From Zoroaster sp. YZ-2022 (taxonomy: Eukaryota; Echinodermata; Asteroidea; Forcipulatida; Zoroasteridae), in the NCBI GenBank assembly GCA_029582265.1, contig CM055822.1:45002559-45066558 (forward strand): a stretch of DNA of 64,000 nucleotides, written 5' to 3'. The translations under genes were made by a program, and so were the position numbers. Positions 10,401-23,455 of the stretch are shown here, piece by piece. Position 1 is the stretch's first letter; every line of letters starts with the position of its first letter. Below the pieces are notes generated by a model, which worked only from the letters and a program-made list of their open reading frames with translations, was not told where the DNA came from and did not search any database.

Positions 10401-11060
10401 AAATAGTATACCATAAGGCAGTGCGAGTTCACAGGAAACCAATAGCCCAATAACATGAGTAAAATCTCTAATTTCCAAAAATTTCCATCAGTGAGTTTTG
10501 GGATTGTCGTGATAATCTTTTCAACTTATGAGGGCCGTCAAAGAAATTGTCATATAGACTGAATTCAAGTAAAAACTGAGAAAACCAATTTGCTGAGTTG
10601 GCGTTAGAATTGATTTGTTGTTGTTTATTATAAACCCCAAATCTTTAGAAAGGGTTGTTATGGTTAGAACATTTTCAGCACATTCTTGGTATGTTTGACG
10701 AACCAGTAGCGAGTCATCAATATAATCACATGACTCATGGCCCATTATTCTAAGTGAACTCACCAAGGGTTTCATCACTTTTGTAAATAATCAAGGGGTG
10801 CATGCCAAACCAAAGGGCAGACAGGTCAACTTGTATACTTTATTTTGCCACATGAAGCGTAAACATTTCCAATGTTCTTTGGCAATTGGCACAAGTATGC
10901 GTCATTTAGATCAATCGATACCATAAAACAGTCTAATTAACTGTATTGCGTAACGAAATGTTTCCATTTTAAAATGGTACCGGTAATACACAACAAAGGC
11001 ATCCTGACCATGTAAGTTGATAATGGGGCGAAAGGACTCATGGATCTAAGAAAGTTGTTC
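10400..11060 (-). pseudogene. DIRS-like retrotransposon reverse-transcriptase remnant
   Basis: The minus-strand frame at 10521-10778 reads CDYIDDSLLVRQTYQECAEN, then DLGFIINNNKSILTPTQQIG and FLSFYLNSVYMT. This matches the RT palm of DIRS-type tyrosine-recombinase retrotransposons, where YIDDSLL is the catalytic motif and KSxLxPTQxIxFLGF follows. Upstream codons on the same strand, up to about 11060, contain DLNDAYLC in other frames, so the fragment extends but is frameshifted. No recombinase or RNase H is recognised. Confidence 0.6.
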
Positions 11061-11860
11061 GAAATAAATTCGCGACCAGTGTAGTTTGTTTGAATTATGG
11101 CTCTCTTTTACAAAATTTTGGCAACTTCTTCTTGCGAACTCTATTCTGCATGATTTGTGTATCATTGTAAATGATCTTATATTTGCACCTGCCTCGTAAA
11201 TGCGTAGAGTAACTGAACTGAAATGTTATGTTATAATCAGTGTACAGTGTACATTATGATGCATTATTTACATCACAAAGAAATTCAGTAGTTTCAAAAT
11301 AGTAGACTCGTATACTTTATAGTCAAATGCTTGACACCGTTCAACATTATCCTATGGAATTTACCAAAATGCTTTGTGTTATAAATCCGCGCCATTTGGT
11401 TATAAAGGTTGTTTTTTTTCAACTTTTTTGAGCGATATAATCACATTGGTTCTCACTCAGAATGCCAGATTTTACTTGGATGTATTCGGTTGTCGCATTT
11501 CTGTCGACTTCTTTCTCTGTCAGCCTCTTGGGCGCGAGAAGTTTAAATGAATCTGTTGTCGATGCTGACCCGAACAGCATGGCTTGGCACCCCGTCCTCG
11601 CTCCTGTTTCGAAACTGAGGTGCCTAACTTTTATTAGTCTTTTGAATGTCTTTGTATTTTGGGGGAGAGATTAAACCCCAAACATTATAGCCAGGTAATG
11701 GATACCTGAGCGGAACAAAGACCGGAGAACTGCTGATTTAGGTCAGACTTGGTAAGATTTAGTTCATAGTTTGTGTAACCAACATGGCTACTGAGTCAAA
11801 TAGCTTTGTAATAACAGCATTTGGGTCATTTCTTATTACCTTTCATTATTATAGAGTTTT
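11061..11860. other. Unannotated stretch
   Basis: No feature recognised apart from short unsupported open frames (for example 70 codons at 11462-11674). Confidence 0.45.
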
Positions 11861-13430
11861 TAAGGGTCAGATGCATGACCCCTGTGTAATAACACATATA
11901 AATCATGTTGCTATACAAGGCCTCGAAGTAAGAAATGTAAGGTTGGTCTGTCAGATCAGAGAAAGACAGGGCTTTCTTCAGCACCGAATTAAAATTGATA
12001 GCGATTGAGTGGATTGCCGTTATAATGGTAGAACAGAGGGCCAGCCCGTTAATACTTGTTGCTTCCATTTTGTTTGTACTACTACTAGGCTAGTTCGTCT
12101 CAACATTTCATTTTTCTTCTTTCATCGTCGTCGGTTCACATTGATTTCACTCAGGTTTTTGTGATTTTCATATATCGCCCTTTTGGTTGCTCGTATTGGT
12201 AATTTTTTGTTTTGTACTTTTAGCCATTTTTGTGGTGCTTCGTGCTGGTGCATCTTGTCCATTGTTTGGCGTGTCATATTATAGTTTATTGAGCATCATT
12301 ATAATGTTTTTAATGGTTACTGCGTGCGCGCCCTCTATACGCTGTTCACCGTCACTATACCAACTGACAATCACACACACCATCTTCTATTAACTTTCAT
12401 TTAATTCTTGTTGAGGTTTCATTTACCAACGTTAACTGGTACCCACTCTTACACTGTTTTATTTTCTATATAAACTTCGTCAACATTTGTATTACGTTTA
12501 CTAATAATACAATTGTATCAATTTTGTTTCGTAACTCTTTTTTAATCAATATAAACATCAATTTTCTTTTTTCTTTTTGTTAACCCCATGTCATATATTG
12601 TTTATGTTATTTAGAAATAAATCCCTGCAACTTAAACAATATTGTATCTTATTATAATTATAATGTTTTCTTTTTTTTAAACCTTCTTAATCGGATTTTA
12701 AAACTTCTTATAATAAATCATACAACACATCTAGCATCAAATATTCATATCCACAACCCTCTATATATTTTTTTAGTATAAATTTTCTTCCTTTCGTGCC
12801 GAGTTTGACAAAGTCTGAATCTTTATAATCAGTCGTCACTCTCATTCTACGCACTTCTTGGAATAGTTTTAATCCATTTGTCCACGGTGATAGAATTAAC
12901 GTTTTTGCATATCGTGAGATATGTTTAGGGCTAAATAAACCTTATGTTTATTTATAATCAAAACAATGGTTGATCAGAGGGCCAGCTCGTTAATACTTGG
13001 GTGTGGACGGCCAGACAAAGTGACCTCAAATTCCGAACCTCAAAATGACGGCAGTGCTTGCAAAATTGCATCCAAAATATGCGATGAAATCGGTAAACAA
13101 GAGTCATCAGACGGGCGGTCCCGCCGGCAGCCCTCTAACACTGCTTTGAAACCAGAAAGTATTTTGTGGGGTCAGGCCGACCCTGTAGTTCATGGCAACA
13201 GCCCATTCCCGCCACGCTTGTTGCTATGGTTAGCAGGAGAGAACTCGCATCAAGATAACCAAACAATAATCCCCGGATGTTTTGAACGTTTGGTCTATTC
13301 CCTTGTTGACCCGATAATAGGTCTGACATGTCTAATTCGCATAAGAGGCAAATCTCACCATCTATACTAGTACATAGGAGGAGCGTCGACATGACTGTCA
13401 TGATGTAGTCTGCCATGGGGGGCCCCTACT
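11860..13430. repeat. Dispersed repeat family X, copy 1, carrying a 0.9-kb insertion
   Basis: Segments at 11920-12060 and 13100-13420 match 33458-33610 and 34650-34945 in the same order and orientation. Shared landmarks include GGTCTGCCAGACTAGAGAAA-like, CAGCACCGGATTAAAATTGA-like and TGGTAGAACAGAGGG-like blocks, then AGATAACCACACAATAA and GTCTGATATGTCTAATGCGC variants. In this copy about 905 bp (12061-12965) interrupts the family between two copies of AGAGGGCCAGCCCGTTAATA (the second with one change). No coding capacity is recognised. Confidence 0.6.
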
Positions 13431-13564
13431 TTGCCTTACCATCAGAGTAGAACTTAAAGGGGCAGTATCGTCACGATGGGAGCACAATTTCAACAAGATA
13501 TGGAATCGGTGTCCTAGTTTAAGATGAACACATTGATTGAAAATTTACTGAAAAAATACTGGCT

Positions 13565-16500
13565 CATTTATGTAGCAGCAAGGGTAATATGACCTTATAA
13601 TGTATTATTTTCAGCCAATGAGTTAATCTAAAACTAGCGCTCCAATTCCATGCTCTGTTTGATTATGACGACATCGTCCTTTTATCCTTCCGATTGGTTA
13701 TAATAATAATACTTAGTAACAAAATAAACAAAATATTGTTTGATGTAATCCATTGATTATACTTAATTAATCAACAGAAAACATTTGGATAATTAATACA
13801 CTAAAAACAGTGGAATTATGAATGTAAAACAATAAAAGGAAAAAAACTACAATTTTGAAATGCTCATTCTCTATCCCCTTCAATATTTCAAGAATATCCT
13901 TGGCAGCTGTAAATTTGTATCTTAAAAAGATTTGCTTTTTTTTAAGAAATCCATTTTTCCGAAACAACTCCAATAGTTAGGGAAATATCCTTGGCAGTTT
14001 CAAATAAATAAGAGAACAAAAATTCAACAACAAAAAAATTCAAAAAAAACAAAGCAAAAGCAAAACAAAACAAACAAACAAACAAACAAAAACATAATGG
14101 ATGGTTTATGAGAAAGCAGAGATTTACCCGCAAATGGGAAATATTCAAGCTGGAATAACTTTAAGACATAATAACGTGACAAACACTCTATAAATAGTGG
14201 TTAACATTGTGGATGCGGAAATAAAGAATGTTTCATAAAGAAAATGAGAAAAAATATTTTGTTAAGACCATTCGCCCGTGTTTTGGGGTATTTTAACTTC
14301 AGTTTCCGAACATTGTCTTTTTTCTCTCTCTATGAAGAAGGTTACTTTATTGCTGCGAAACTCAAGTTTCATGACATCAAAATAAATGTTTACCCCCCCC
14401 CCCCCCCCCATGTTCCAATAGTTGAATATCTGCGGCAGTTTATACTGAGATTCAATAAAACACACGTGAACCACTTATGTATTTGGGCTGCAGTTCAAAC
14501 CTTATTATTGACATATTTAAATGATTTTTCATACCGGATGATGATTTCACTGGGTATACCATTGTTATTTTAGATTATTTATCTCATAATGTGACTAGCA
14601 GTTTTAGCAAATAATATGTATATATAATAATTATATTGTCGATACGACCCCAGAGATCTAAATGAGCCCCAACTCCTACTCAAGGTTAACCAGACTCAAG
14701 TGGGATAGACGGGCCTGACTTCCAACACAGGGTCGATCAGATCCAAGTGGGGGTAAACAAACCCATACCATACTCGGTATCCTCTCGACCCCAACTCTCT
14801 TGGGTTGATCGAACCCCACTGGGCTAAGCAGTCCAAGGAGAAACATATATATTAGTTCCAAGTTCAACTATTCTTAAATATTATGTAGCCCACTATCAGT
14901 CTTCTAAAACAATTTATATATTCATGTGTTTAGAAAAAACAAAATACATAAACTTACAAGAATAGGCCTATTAAATTAATTTGCCACATTCCACCTTGAC
15001 ACATACAGTCTCCGTGGTACATCAGGACGTCATTTGCCTATACATACTGATAATATGTACAGCACCTGCGGTTCTACTATACTCGACATTCAATCATATT
15101 AAAATTCTACATCCAATAAGATATACGGAGTATCAATATAGAATGGATTTAATGTATAACCTCAGTCTCAATACAAGAAATGCAATTGGCAGTCACATTC
15201 CCGCCAAATAAGTTCCGACAACAGAGACTGTACGCATTTTGCCAAATTGGCACGAAATCATTATCCGCAGGGGATAGGTGCACTCTGAAATAGGTCAATC
15301 CGACACCATTGAAACCAGTTGGTGGAGCACGATGTTCTCAATCTAGATGTGTGCACTGCGTAAACGCACATCTGATGAGAGGCAATTTGACCTTCACATT
15401 TAAATCCTGAAGCATGTCACTGAGCTGTGCCCAACTCTGCACGTTCCAGTAATCAACCGACGCTACAATACTCAAAGGCTGTTGCGCCTATTGGACAACT
15501 GAATCCTCAATAATACAAACCGTACATCTATTTTAAAAGTCAAGGAATCTTGTTTTAGGCAAAACAGAACAAGTCTCTGGTTCCTCCAACCCACGCGTCA
15601 GAAATTGTATTGTTTTGTTTGCTATGAAACGATATCCAATTGCAGACAAAATTGGTGAATTGATTCTGCGGCCTCTATTAGCCACCATACTTTGTGTATG
15701 GGAAATTTGGTCTGGTTCCAATAACCGCGTATACATTTTATTTATTATTTATTTATTTTTTAATTTTGTTGTTGTTGCCTAAGGGTCAGATGGATGACCC
15801 ATTATGTAATAACATAATGCAAACTCTGTAAACGCGCACTCTGGTATGGGGCGAATGTAGGGACACAACCGCACCGGAACACCAGCGATCCATACGCTGA
15901 ATCTGTGCGTTCAAAGTCATCCAGGCCGCCCTTGTACCAAAGTGTTTTGAGTAGTTTTTTGTTTACCTCGTACCCACTGTTCTCTCACCCTGGATTCAAA
16001 TGTTTGTATACTGTGTAAAAGAAGTGGTAGTCTGATAGCGGTACAAATAATATCGTGTGCTGCATAGGGAAGGCTGGGACTAGGCCATCCAATTTATGTT
16101 ATAATTATTTCAGTTATATAGCTATTAAATCCAAACATTGAAGAATATCATTGCCAATTTATAGCAATATTTCATACATGAGGTATTTTAGGAAAACAAA
16201 TCGAGAGTCTCACATTCTAATCAAATCAGCAAATGGAAAATATTCATGCTGTTATGATGATAAGTCAAAATAAACGTGACATAAACTCTAACAAAAAATG
16301 ATAATAAACCTCGATTTCTTTTACAGTACCTTGCACTGAGGGATATACAGTTATTTGCAGAATATTGTTTACAAAGCAAAACAATTGCTTAGATTTTCAG
16401 GTTACCAGCCAAACGTCCACATAAAATGTATGCATTCCCGCTGGCAGTTTGTTTAATAGCAAAATTCTCTGCTTAGCAGCTTTATGAAATTAGTCCCTGA

Positions 16501-17702
16501 CTTTACTTCATTAGAAAATGATTGATGACATAATTGTCACCATTGAGCATTTTGAAGTATAAGCAAACATTTACTCCACTTTTTGATTTCAGAAATAAGG
16601 TCAATTTCAAAAACACTTGGTAGCGTACTCATTTCTTGTACAAATTATAAATGATTAAAATATCTTTAAAAAACATTTTAGCATCTGATATAAAACTAGT
16701 TATTATACAACAATTTTTAAATTGAAATAAAAATTGAAAGTAAAATTATTTAAATTCAATAATCTCTAAGAACTGCCCTATTTTAGAAAGAGCCTAAAAA
16801 TGTTAATGACACTTGAGAGTGGTTCTATTTTATCATATGCATGTTATGTAATGCATGTATATATAGGGAACACGCACGCGTAAACAATGTCAAACACGTG
16901 TCTATCTTTCCAATTTGCGTGTGTGATGGAGCACTGTTTTTTTCTTTGTCACTGTTAATATCTAGTAAAAGGGTAAATAACATAATTTCATAATATATCA
17001 ACGTCAAGAATGACGTACTCCATTGTTCCTTTTCCTTAACTTTCACAAAGGAGAATTGTTTTTTGTATGGACAGTTATATTTCAAGGACAAAATATGATG
17101 ACAGATACATAGCTGCAGTAGCGTCGGTATACTCTTCATTTGCAACAAAGTAGGTATTTTGGATGTAGGGGAAAGTTTGTAATTTATTTATTTATTTATT
17201 TTAATATTTTATTTATATATTTTTTGGCAAAGTCAAGTTAGTGATTTTTTTCTTCAGGAAAGGGCATGGACACACCTTGAGAGTATGCCATGCTTAACCC
17301 AAAACTAAACTACTCGGAGATCGTAAAACTCAAGAATGATTATTTAAAAGAGGGCAACGTTTCCCTAAATGTATAATTCCTTCTAACAAAAATGAATAAG
17401 AAGTAAAATTACACACACGTAAAAAAATACCTGTGAGACTGATACTCAGCGGTAATCGTATCAAAGAAGCATAATTGAGTAATGTAATACAGTTATAATA
17501 AACATTGGTTTTGGAATGCTACTTTGGCCTCCATTAAAGGTAACAAAGTGTAAAACAGTATCACCATACAAACTCATGTTAAACAAAATATGTGCAATAA
17601 GTCGACATAGAAGGCTGTGAGCAAGGAACATGTGTGATTGGGGAAAGAAACACACACGGGGGTGCACAATAGACACAGGGGGAAATGCACCGGGTGTTTA
17701 AC
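13565..17702. repeat. Duplicated block, copy A part 2
   Basis: Matches 41625-45518 almost throughout, starting at GCAGCAAGGGTAATATGACC and ending at GGGTGTTT. Copy B lacks the A segment at about 15429-15636. The block holds anonymous repeats: dispersed monomers around 13970-14220 and 16130-16300, repeat family Y at 15430-16110, and a poly-C tract near 14393-14410. I see no gene in it; the short open frames that recur in both copies are conserved only because the DNA is duplicated. Confidence 0.85.
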
Positions 17703-18292
17703 ATTTTCATTACCAGCCAGTTATGCAAGAGAGTACCCTTCTTTACCACAGTAATTAGGAGCCCAATGTCACTTCAGCACCAGTGGGTTTTTCACAATTT
17801 CATTGAAGTGCGACCTCACTCTGCAGTAATAGACACATTTTTTTACATGTGTACTGTACATACCAAATGGCTCAGATATATTTGTATGTTAAACTGATGG
17901 TAAAAATGAGTATACAACGGGAGGAAAATATTGTGCAGATTTTTTAAGTGTAAAAGCAAAACAATGAAATATTTAGATCAGTATTTACACTGAAGAAAAG
18001 TAATACAAATGGGTGATATCTCATGCAAATACGGTACATGTATAAGATTTCTTTTCCATGTGAAAAACAATAACTTGGATGAGATTTTTGGGGATTTTTT
18101 GGGGGGTTTTCTACTTGGAAATGAACCATTTACTTGTATTCAGTGTACATACATCACAATCCATGCTAACACCCCCATCTCCCCCACCCCCCCCCCCCCC
18201 AATTCAATGTTGGTTTGGACTGTAATCAGCGGCTTGTCCGACCTTTCCCAACATTGAACGGGAGATTGAAGGCAAATAGTACAGATTTACAA
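17703..18292. other. Unannotated stretch downstream of the piggyBac remnant
   Basis: No gene recognised. A poly-C run lies near 18182-18200, and ATTCAATGTTGG with its inverse CCAACATTGAA (18203 and 18248) can form a hairpin. Confidence 0.5.
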
Positions 18293-19041
18293 TCAACTGA
18301 TGTGGTATTTCTCAAAGCAAGGAACTATGCACATAGGTTGTGTACATTGTTTACAGATCATCTTTGTTTGTTTTCGCCTGCCTAATTTGCGGTTACTGCA
18401 AACAATGCAGTCGCGTTTCTTTCCATTGGGGTTTTTGTCAGGATAGTGCTGTTGCCCTGTCAACTCGATAGGAATATGGTATCTCAACTGACTTGTTGTG
18501 TTACGTTCCCAACCCAACAGCAAGCCCTGTACAATCCCTATACGAAAATCAAGGTTACTGACATTTTTGTTCCCTGCTATGCTGGTGAATATTACTCTGC
18601 TATTGACAATACAGATATTCAGCATATGGAAAAAAAAACTCTTTTCCACGATTTCAAGCTTCTGTGTGTATGATTGTAGTACTGAAAACATTGGTCGGCA
18701 AGATCAGTTCCACCCATGTTTTTGTTGTAATCTTCAATACAATTGGGCTTCATAACATCACAAAATCCACTTGTGGTCTTATTACACCGAATTTGCTTTT
18801 TGGACAAATCGGTGTTGCCTACATTAGTTAAAAGTGTTACAGATTTGTTGTCTTGCCAAACGATACACAATTGCCCACCTTTCACCAAAAAATGGGTCAT
18901 CTCCTTTCTTCATTTTTGGGGTTTGCGGCCTGGGGTATTCCCTGTGTAGTGTAACGAACAGTTCCACAACATCTGAATCCTAGTTTAGCAAGTTTAGCTA
19001 AAGGAGCTGGGCTAGTATAGTAATTATCAGAATATATTACA
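18293..19041 (-). pseudogene. piggyBac transposase, C-terminal half
   Basis: Read on the minus strand from 19041, the segment opens with IYSDNYYTSPA, the second catalytic Asp block of piggyBac transposases, continues with LCIVWQDNKSV, then YNKNMGGTDLADQ, the third catalytic block, and ends with a Cys-rich zinc finger (CxxC, CxxC, CxxxPCFxxYH). Frameshifts near 18905 and 18630 (the latter at an A run) break the frame. The N-terminal half lies at 25579-26180 on the same strand; the two were separated by insertion of the element at 19045-25575 just before the SDNYY motif. Confidence 0.88.
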
Positions 19042-19044
19042 TGT

Positions 19045-19635
19045 TAGTCCAGAGGATTAAGTCCCATCTGCAGCCAAATCGTGCACTTTGTGATACAAGT
19101 ATGAAATTTGGCACACAGTTACTATGGCCCGTAACAGTTTATTTCAAAACTGGACCCCAACCGGATTTGACCTGTGACGGCCATGGCGGCCATTTTTCAA
19201 AATGGCCGACACGCAAATGTTGAATGTCGCATATCTCGGCTAATAATACAGATATGAACTTGATTTTTGTGTCTATACCTATGTTTTCAGGGCCAAGGAA
19301 TCCAAATTCGACATCATTTTCAAAATATCTTGTGTCAGCCATTTTGTTTTCCAATATGGCCGCCATTTTGAGTTAAAATTGACAGTGTTCTTAATATCTC
19401 GGCTCAAAATTTTGATATACACTTGATTTTTGTGTCTATACTTATGTTATGGGGGCTAAGGAATCCAAATATTACATTATTATCAAAATATCTTGTGTCA
19501 GCCATTTTGTTTTCCAATATGGCCGCCATTTTGAGTTAAACTTTATAGTTTTCTTAATATCTTTGCTCAAAATAATGATATAGACTTGATGGTTTTGTCT
19601 ATACCTATGTTTTCAGGGCCAAGGAATCCGATGAT
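19045..19635 (+). repeat. Left terminal inverted repeat of the Academ-like element
   Basis: Pairs with 25148-25575. Shared blocks include CAAGTATGAAATTTGGCACA and ATGGCGGCCATTTTTCAAAA. The left arm holds an extra internal copy of the CCATTTTGTTTTCCAATATG region (around 19340 and 19505), so it is longer than the right arm. The repeated CAAATATGGCCGCCATTTTG-like blocks also form local hairpins. Confidence 0.85.
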
Positions 19636-19849
19636 AACAATATTATTGATGTATTCTATGTAGTTTCTTGCTTCTTCCACAATTGTTATCATTTAGCATC
19701 ATCATTTTGTGATTGGTTGCCATAGTACAGTACATAGAGATAAACACGCTATGGGCAAGGAATAAAATATTGTAATATCGCACCTTTTCACTATTATGTA
19801 GGCATACCGTATTTTTTCTCTTTTCAGATTCCCCTTAAGATAGCAGAAA

Positions 19850-20692
19850 ATGGCAATGGCATTGAAATTGGTGAAAAGTGACACTCCTCCTCCAACTCTA
19901 CCAACCATAGATTGGAGTAACTGTTTTCTCTGTGAACAAGTAACAGATGAAAAGTTGACTTGTCCTTTCGATCATGCATTTGGTGGTGCTGGATACAAAA
20001 CACTAGCTAAAAATCTTCCTGCCTTGTATGAGATTGGCAAGTTGCCATCCTCCATAAAACTGGATCGTCTAGATGATGGTGATGGTCTTGAATCCACATT
20101 CAGACAGAGACATGCCAAGTATCATAAGAGCTGTAGTCTAAATTACAATGACAAAAATATACAACGAGCAACAAAACACAAACGTAGTCCTGAGATGCCT
20201 GAGAAGTTTACACGACAGAAGATACCAAAGTCTGATCATGCAGATACAAATAACTGTCTCTTCTGCAACAAACCCGGAACATCAGCTAAGCCTCTCCGCA
20301 ATGCAGCCACTGGAGATCTAGATACAAAAGTAAAACAATGTGCCATTAACCTTCAAGATCAGCTGCTATTATCCAAGCTGAGTAGAGGTGATGTTGTAGC
20401 TATAGAGATGAAATATCATCCTAAATGTTTGGTAGCTCTCTATAACAGAGATCGTGCTCGGTCGAGTACATCACAGAAGGGTACTCCCCCACATACAGCC
20501 AGTGACACTGTTTTTGCAGAACTACTCTCCTACATGCAAGACATCTTGGATAGTGATGAGGCAACGCCAGTGTTCCAACTCTCAGAACTGACCAAACTAT
20601 ATACATCCCGGCTACATCAGCTAGAAAAGGATGCGCCATCTAGCATCCATGCGACTCGATTCAAGAATAAGATACTTAGCTACTTCCCGAGT
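19850..20692 (+). pseudogene. Academ-like transposase, zinc-finger N-terminal part
   Basis: The 280-residue frame starts shortly inside the left inverted repeat. It has two Cys/His modules: CFLC (about residues 25-28) with YHKSC (about 94-98), and CLFC (about 137-140) with YHPKC (about 186-190), compatible with a Cys8-type zinc finger. The frame ends at a stop at 20693-20695, but the reading frame one base over continues at once with LEAHSEGRDILLVPSG into the next ORF. A single lost base near 20690 has therefore split one gene. It would bind DNA or chromatin during transposition (inference). Confidence 0.7.
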
Positions 20693-20695
20693 TAG

Positions 20696-22642
20696 AGGCA
20701 CACAGTGAGGGGCGTGACATTCTACTAGTGCCAAGTGGAACGGCTGGCAAATCTATTAGGCAAACGTGTCAACTCAATGGAGAAACTGAGGCAGTCATGA
20801 TGTCACGTGTTGCCGATATTATCCGCCGTGATGTGTTCAGCAATAAATGTCCATCATTTGATGGTACGTTCGCAGGTGATTGCCAGCAGAGATCAGTACC
20901 ATCGTCGATGCTTACTCTTGTTTCCATGATACTCCATGGTACCAGCATCAAGAATGAAGCAACTTATCAATCACAAGCAGCACTGTCTCTCTCACAACTG
21001 TTACTGCATAACTCTGTTCGCCATCTGAAAACAGAATCAACAGATACCAGACACAGCCGAGATCGTGAACCTCCACTGCCTCTGTTCCTTGGAGCATATG
21101 TGCATTCCAAGACTAGATCCAAGGAAATGATTGATACACTTTACAAAATAGGAGTCTCTGTAGCATACGACCGTGTTCTCAGTATGTCTGCTGATCTGGC
21201 CAACACTGCTATCAACCACTTTGAATCAATAGGAGCGGTTTGTCCACAATCCCTCAAGATTGGCCTATTCACAACATCAGCGGTAGACAATATAGATCAT
21301 GACCCTACCTCAACTAGTGCTCACACATCATTCCATGGGACAGGTATTTCCCTTTTCCAGCATCGAGATGTTCATCACGTCAGCACTGAACAAGCACGTG
21401 CCCCACTGATGACCAAGGCAAATCGCAAGATTTCAAAACTGCCAAACGACTACACCGCAGTACCAGCTGTTTTGGCAATCAAGGATCCACCCATTCCAGA
21501 AATAAATGAGCTCAAGAAACCAAATTCTGTAGTTGATCTTGTAGCAGAAACTCAGTGGTGTCAACATGTCTGCGATGCCATCAGTGTGACACAAGACAAC
21601 CCAAACGAGGAAGGCAATGAAAAGGACAGAATGCATGTATCATGGGCCGCTTACCATGCTAACCATCAAAGTGAGAATAACAGTCAAACAGCAATTAGCA
21701 CACTACTGCCATTATTCCCAGATGACTCCAAGTCAGTTGCAATGATAAAACATTCAATGGATGTCGTGAGGAAAGCTGTCAATATCCTCAACCAAGGACA
21801 AACCCCCATCATAGCCTGCGACCAACCCTTGTACAAAATTGCCAAGGACATTCAATGGGCATGGCCTGAGGCATATGGAGAAGACTCCTATGTGGTGATG
21901 TTGGGGGGGCTTCATATCAAGATGACATTGATGAAATGCTTGGGAGACCTACTTGATGGGAGTGGCTGGACATCAGCTATATCACAGGCTGAAGTAGCTA
22001 ATCCTGGTACGGCAGATAGCTTTCTCAAGGCTTCCCATGTAAAGAAGACAGCAAGGGCTCACCAAGTGACCGCTTGTGCACTGTACAAACTCCGGCAAGA
22101 TGCCTACACCGAAGACAGGACTGATGTAAGTCTAGAAGTTTGGTGCAACCAACGAAGCGCAACCAGTGTCCAGTTCAAGTATTGGGATCTAATCTTGAAC
22201 ACTGAGCTAACCATCCTGACATGGGACAGAGCCATCCATGAAGGAAACTTTCCCTTGTATGTTGAGGCCCTGTCTGCATTGCAGTGGCTCTTTCATGCCC
22301 TAGACCATTACCATTACGCACGGGCAGTATCTGTTCATCTACGGGATATGCTGACACTACACAACAGGCATCCCACTATATACTCGGAGTTCTGCAAGGG
22401 TAACTTCACAGTGAACAGATCTAATCGTCCTTTCTCAAGTATGTCCTTAGATGAGAGCCACGAGCAGAACAACGCTTGTGTCAAGGATGAAGGTGGAGCA
22501 GTCGGCCTGACTGAGAAACCGACAGCCCTACTAAGATGGATGGTAGCAGGTCCTGAGATGGCCCGGGTTGTTACAGAGTTCATTGGTGGATTACACAAGA
22601 CAGGCGCAGATACACAGACTCATCATCATGAAGATACACCAG
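20696..22642 (+). pseudogene. Academ-like transposase, central part
   Basis: This continues the preceding frame after a one-base slip; the first internal ATG is at 20728. The protein is mostly helical and has no motif that I can name with confidence. Landmarks are LPLFLGAYVHSKTRSKEMID and, further on, MLGGLHIKMT and NRPFSSMSLDESHEQNN. Coding ends near 22642 at TGAAGATACACCAG followed by GTCATT. A TTACAG acceptor near 22884 resumes the frame with GKQSNFLRDVKSLV, so 22643-22884 looks like an intron. Open frame beyond 22642 is read-through of the intron. Confidence 0.65.
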
Positions 22643-22932
22643 GTCATTTGATTATAATAATTATTATACTGATCCACGACAACCATGCATTGTTGTCAAC
22701 CATGCGTCCATGCGTTAGGAACAGAGTAAGGGGACAAAATACTAAAATATTGTAACCTTGAAAACATTAGGAAATAAAACGTTAATTTTATTTAGCTAAT
22801 ATTTTCTACAGTTTTTACCATGTGTTATATTGTGAAACATGACAAACGTGCTTATGTATATTCCATTCATGTTGTATATTACAGGAAAACAATCAAATTT
22901 CCTCCGTGACGTCAAGTCCCTGGTGAAGACTA

Positions 22933-23299
22933 TAAATAATAATAATAATAATAATGTATAGATTTATATAGCGCACATATCCACCAACTAAGTGGCGCTC
23001 AAGGCGCATTATATTATTATCCCTGCTCATAAGGCTCATAAGGCTCATAAATCATTCCTGAAACCATCTCAGCTCCCTGGGGAGTATACAGCTCAATTGC
23101 TGCCATTTCTAGCGCATAGAGAGCAAACCATCTCTGCCTTCACAGGTACCCATTTAACCCCTGGGTGGAGAGAAGCAATTATGGTTAAGTGTCTTGCTCA
23201 AGGACACAGGTGTCACGGCTGGGGCTCGAACCCACACTCTGCTGCTGGCAACACCAGAACTTGAGTTCGGTGCGCTAGACCGCTCGGCCACGACAATCC
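22933..23299 (-). mobile_element. tRNA-derived SINE, full length
   Basis: On the minus strand the element starts with the tRNA-like promoter (GTGGCCGAGCGG A box, GGTTCGAGCC B box), followed by the CACTTAACCATAATTGCTTC body and ends with an (ATT)n tail at 22933-22955. It is close to identical to the copy at 51221-51577. It interrupts the Academ-like coding exon after KSLVKT. Confidence 0.85.
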
Positions 23300-23452
23300 A
23301 CTTTACGTGCATTATACAACACACGGGACCTACGGCTTTACGTCCCATCCGAAGGACGAAGCAATTATGGTTAAGTACCTTGCTCAAGGATACAAGTGTC
23401 ACGACCGGGGCTCGAACCCACACCCTGCTGCTGGCAACACCAGAACTTGAGT
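23300..23452 (-). repeat. Second, partial SINE copy
   Basis: Directly abutting the full SINE is another head-plus-partial-body in the same orientation, with CCATAATTGCTTCGTCC and the B box GGTTCGAGCCCC on the minus strand, but with a different 3' body. It ends at GAACTTGAGT, after which transposase coding resumes with DLLVLDTRVV. The two SINE-related units together explain the interruption at 22933-23452. Confidence 0.7.
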
Positions 23453-23455
23453 GGA

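Noticed and set aside
12966..13370. 134-codon plus-strand frame
   Set aside because: It lies in dispersed repeat family X, and the related copy near 34650 does not keep the frame open.
14676..14867. Small minus-strand frame also present at 42719-42904
   Set aside because: Conserved only because the DNA is in duplicated blocks A and B; no recognisable protein.
18293..18691. Separate host zinc-finger gene
   Set aside because: The Cys-rich tail and preceding DNKSV and MGGTD motifs place it as the C-terminus of the piggyBac transposase.
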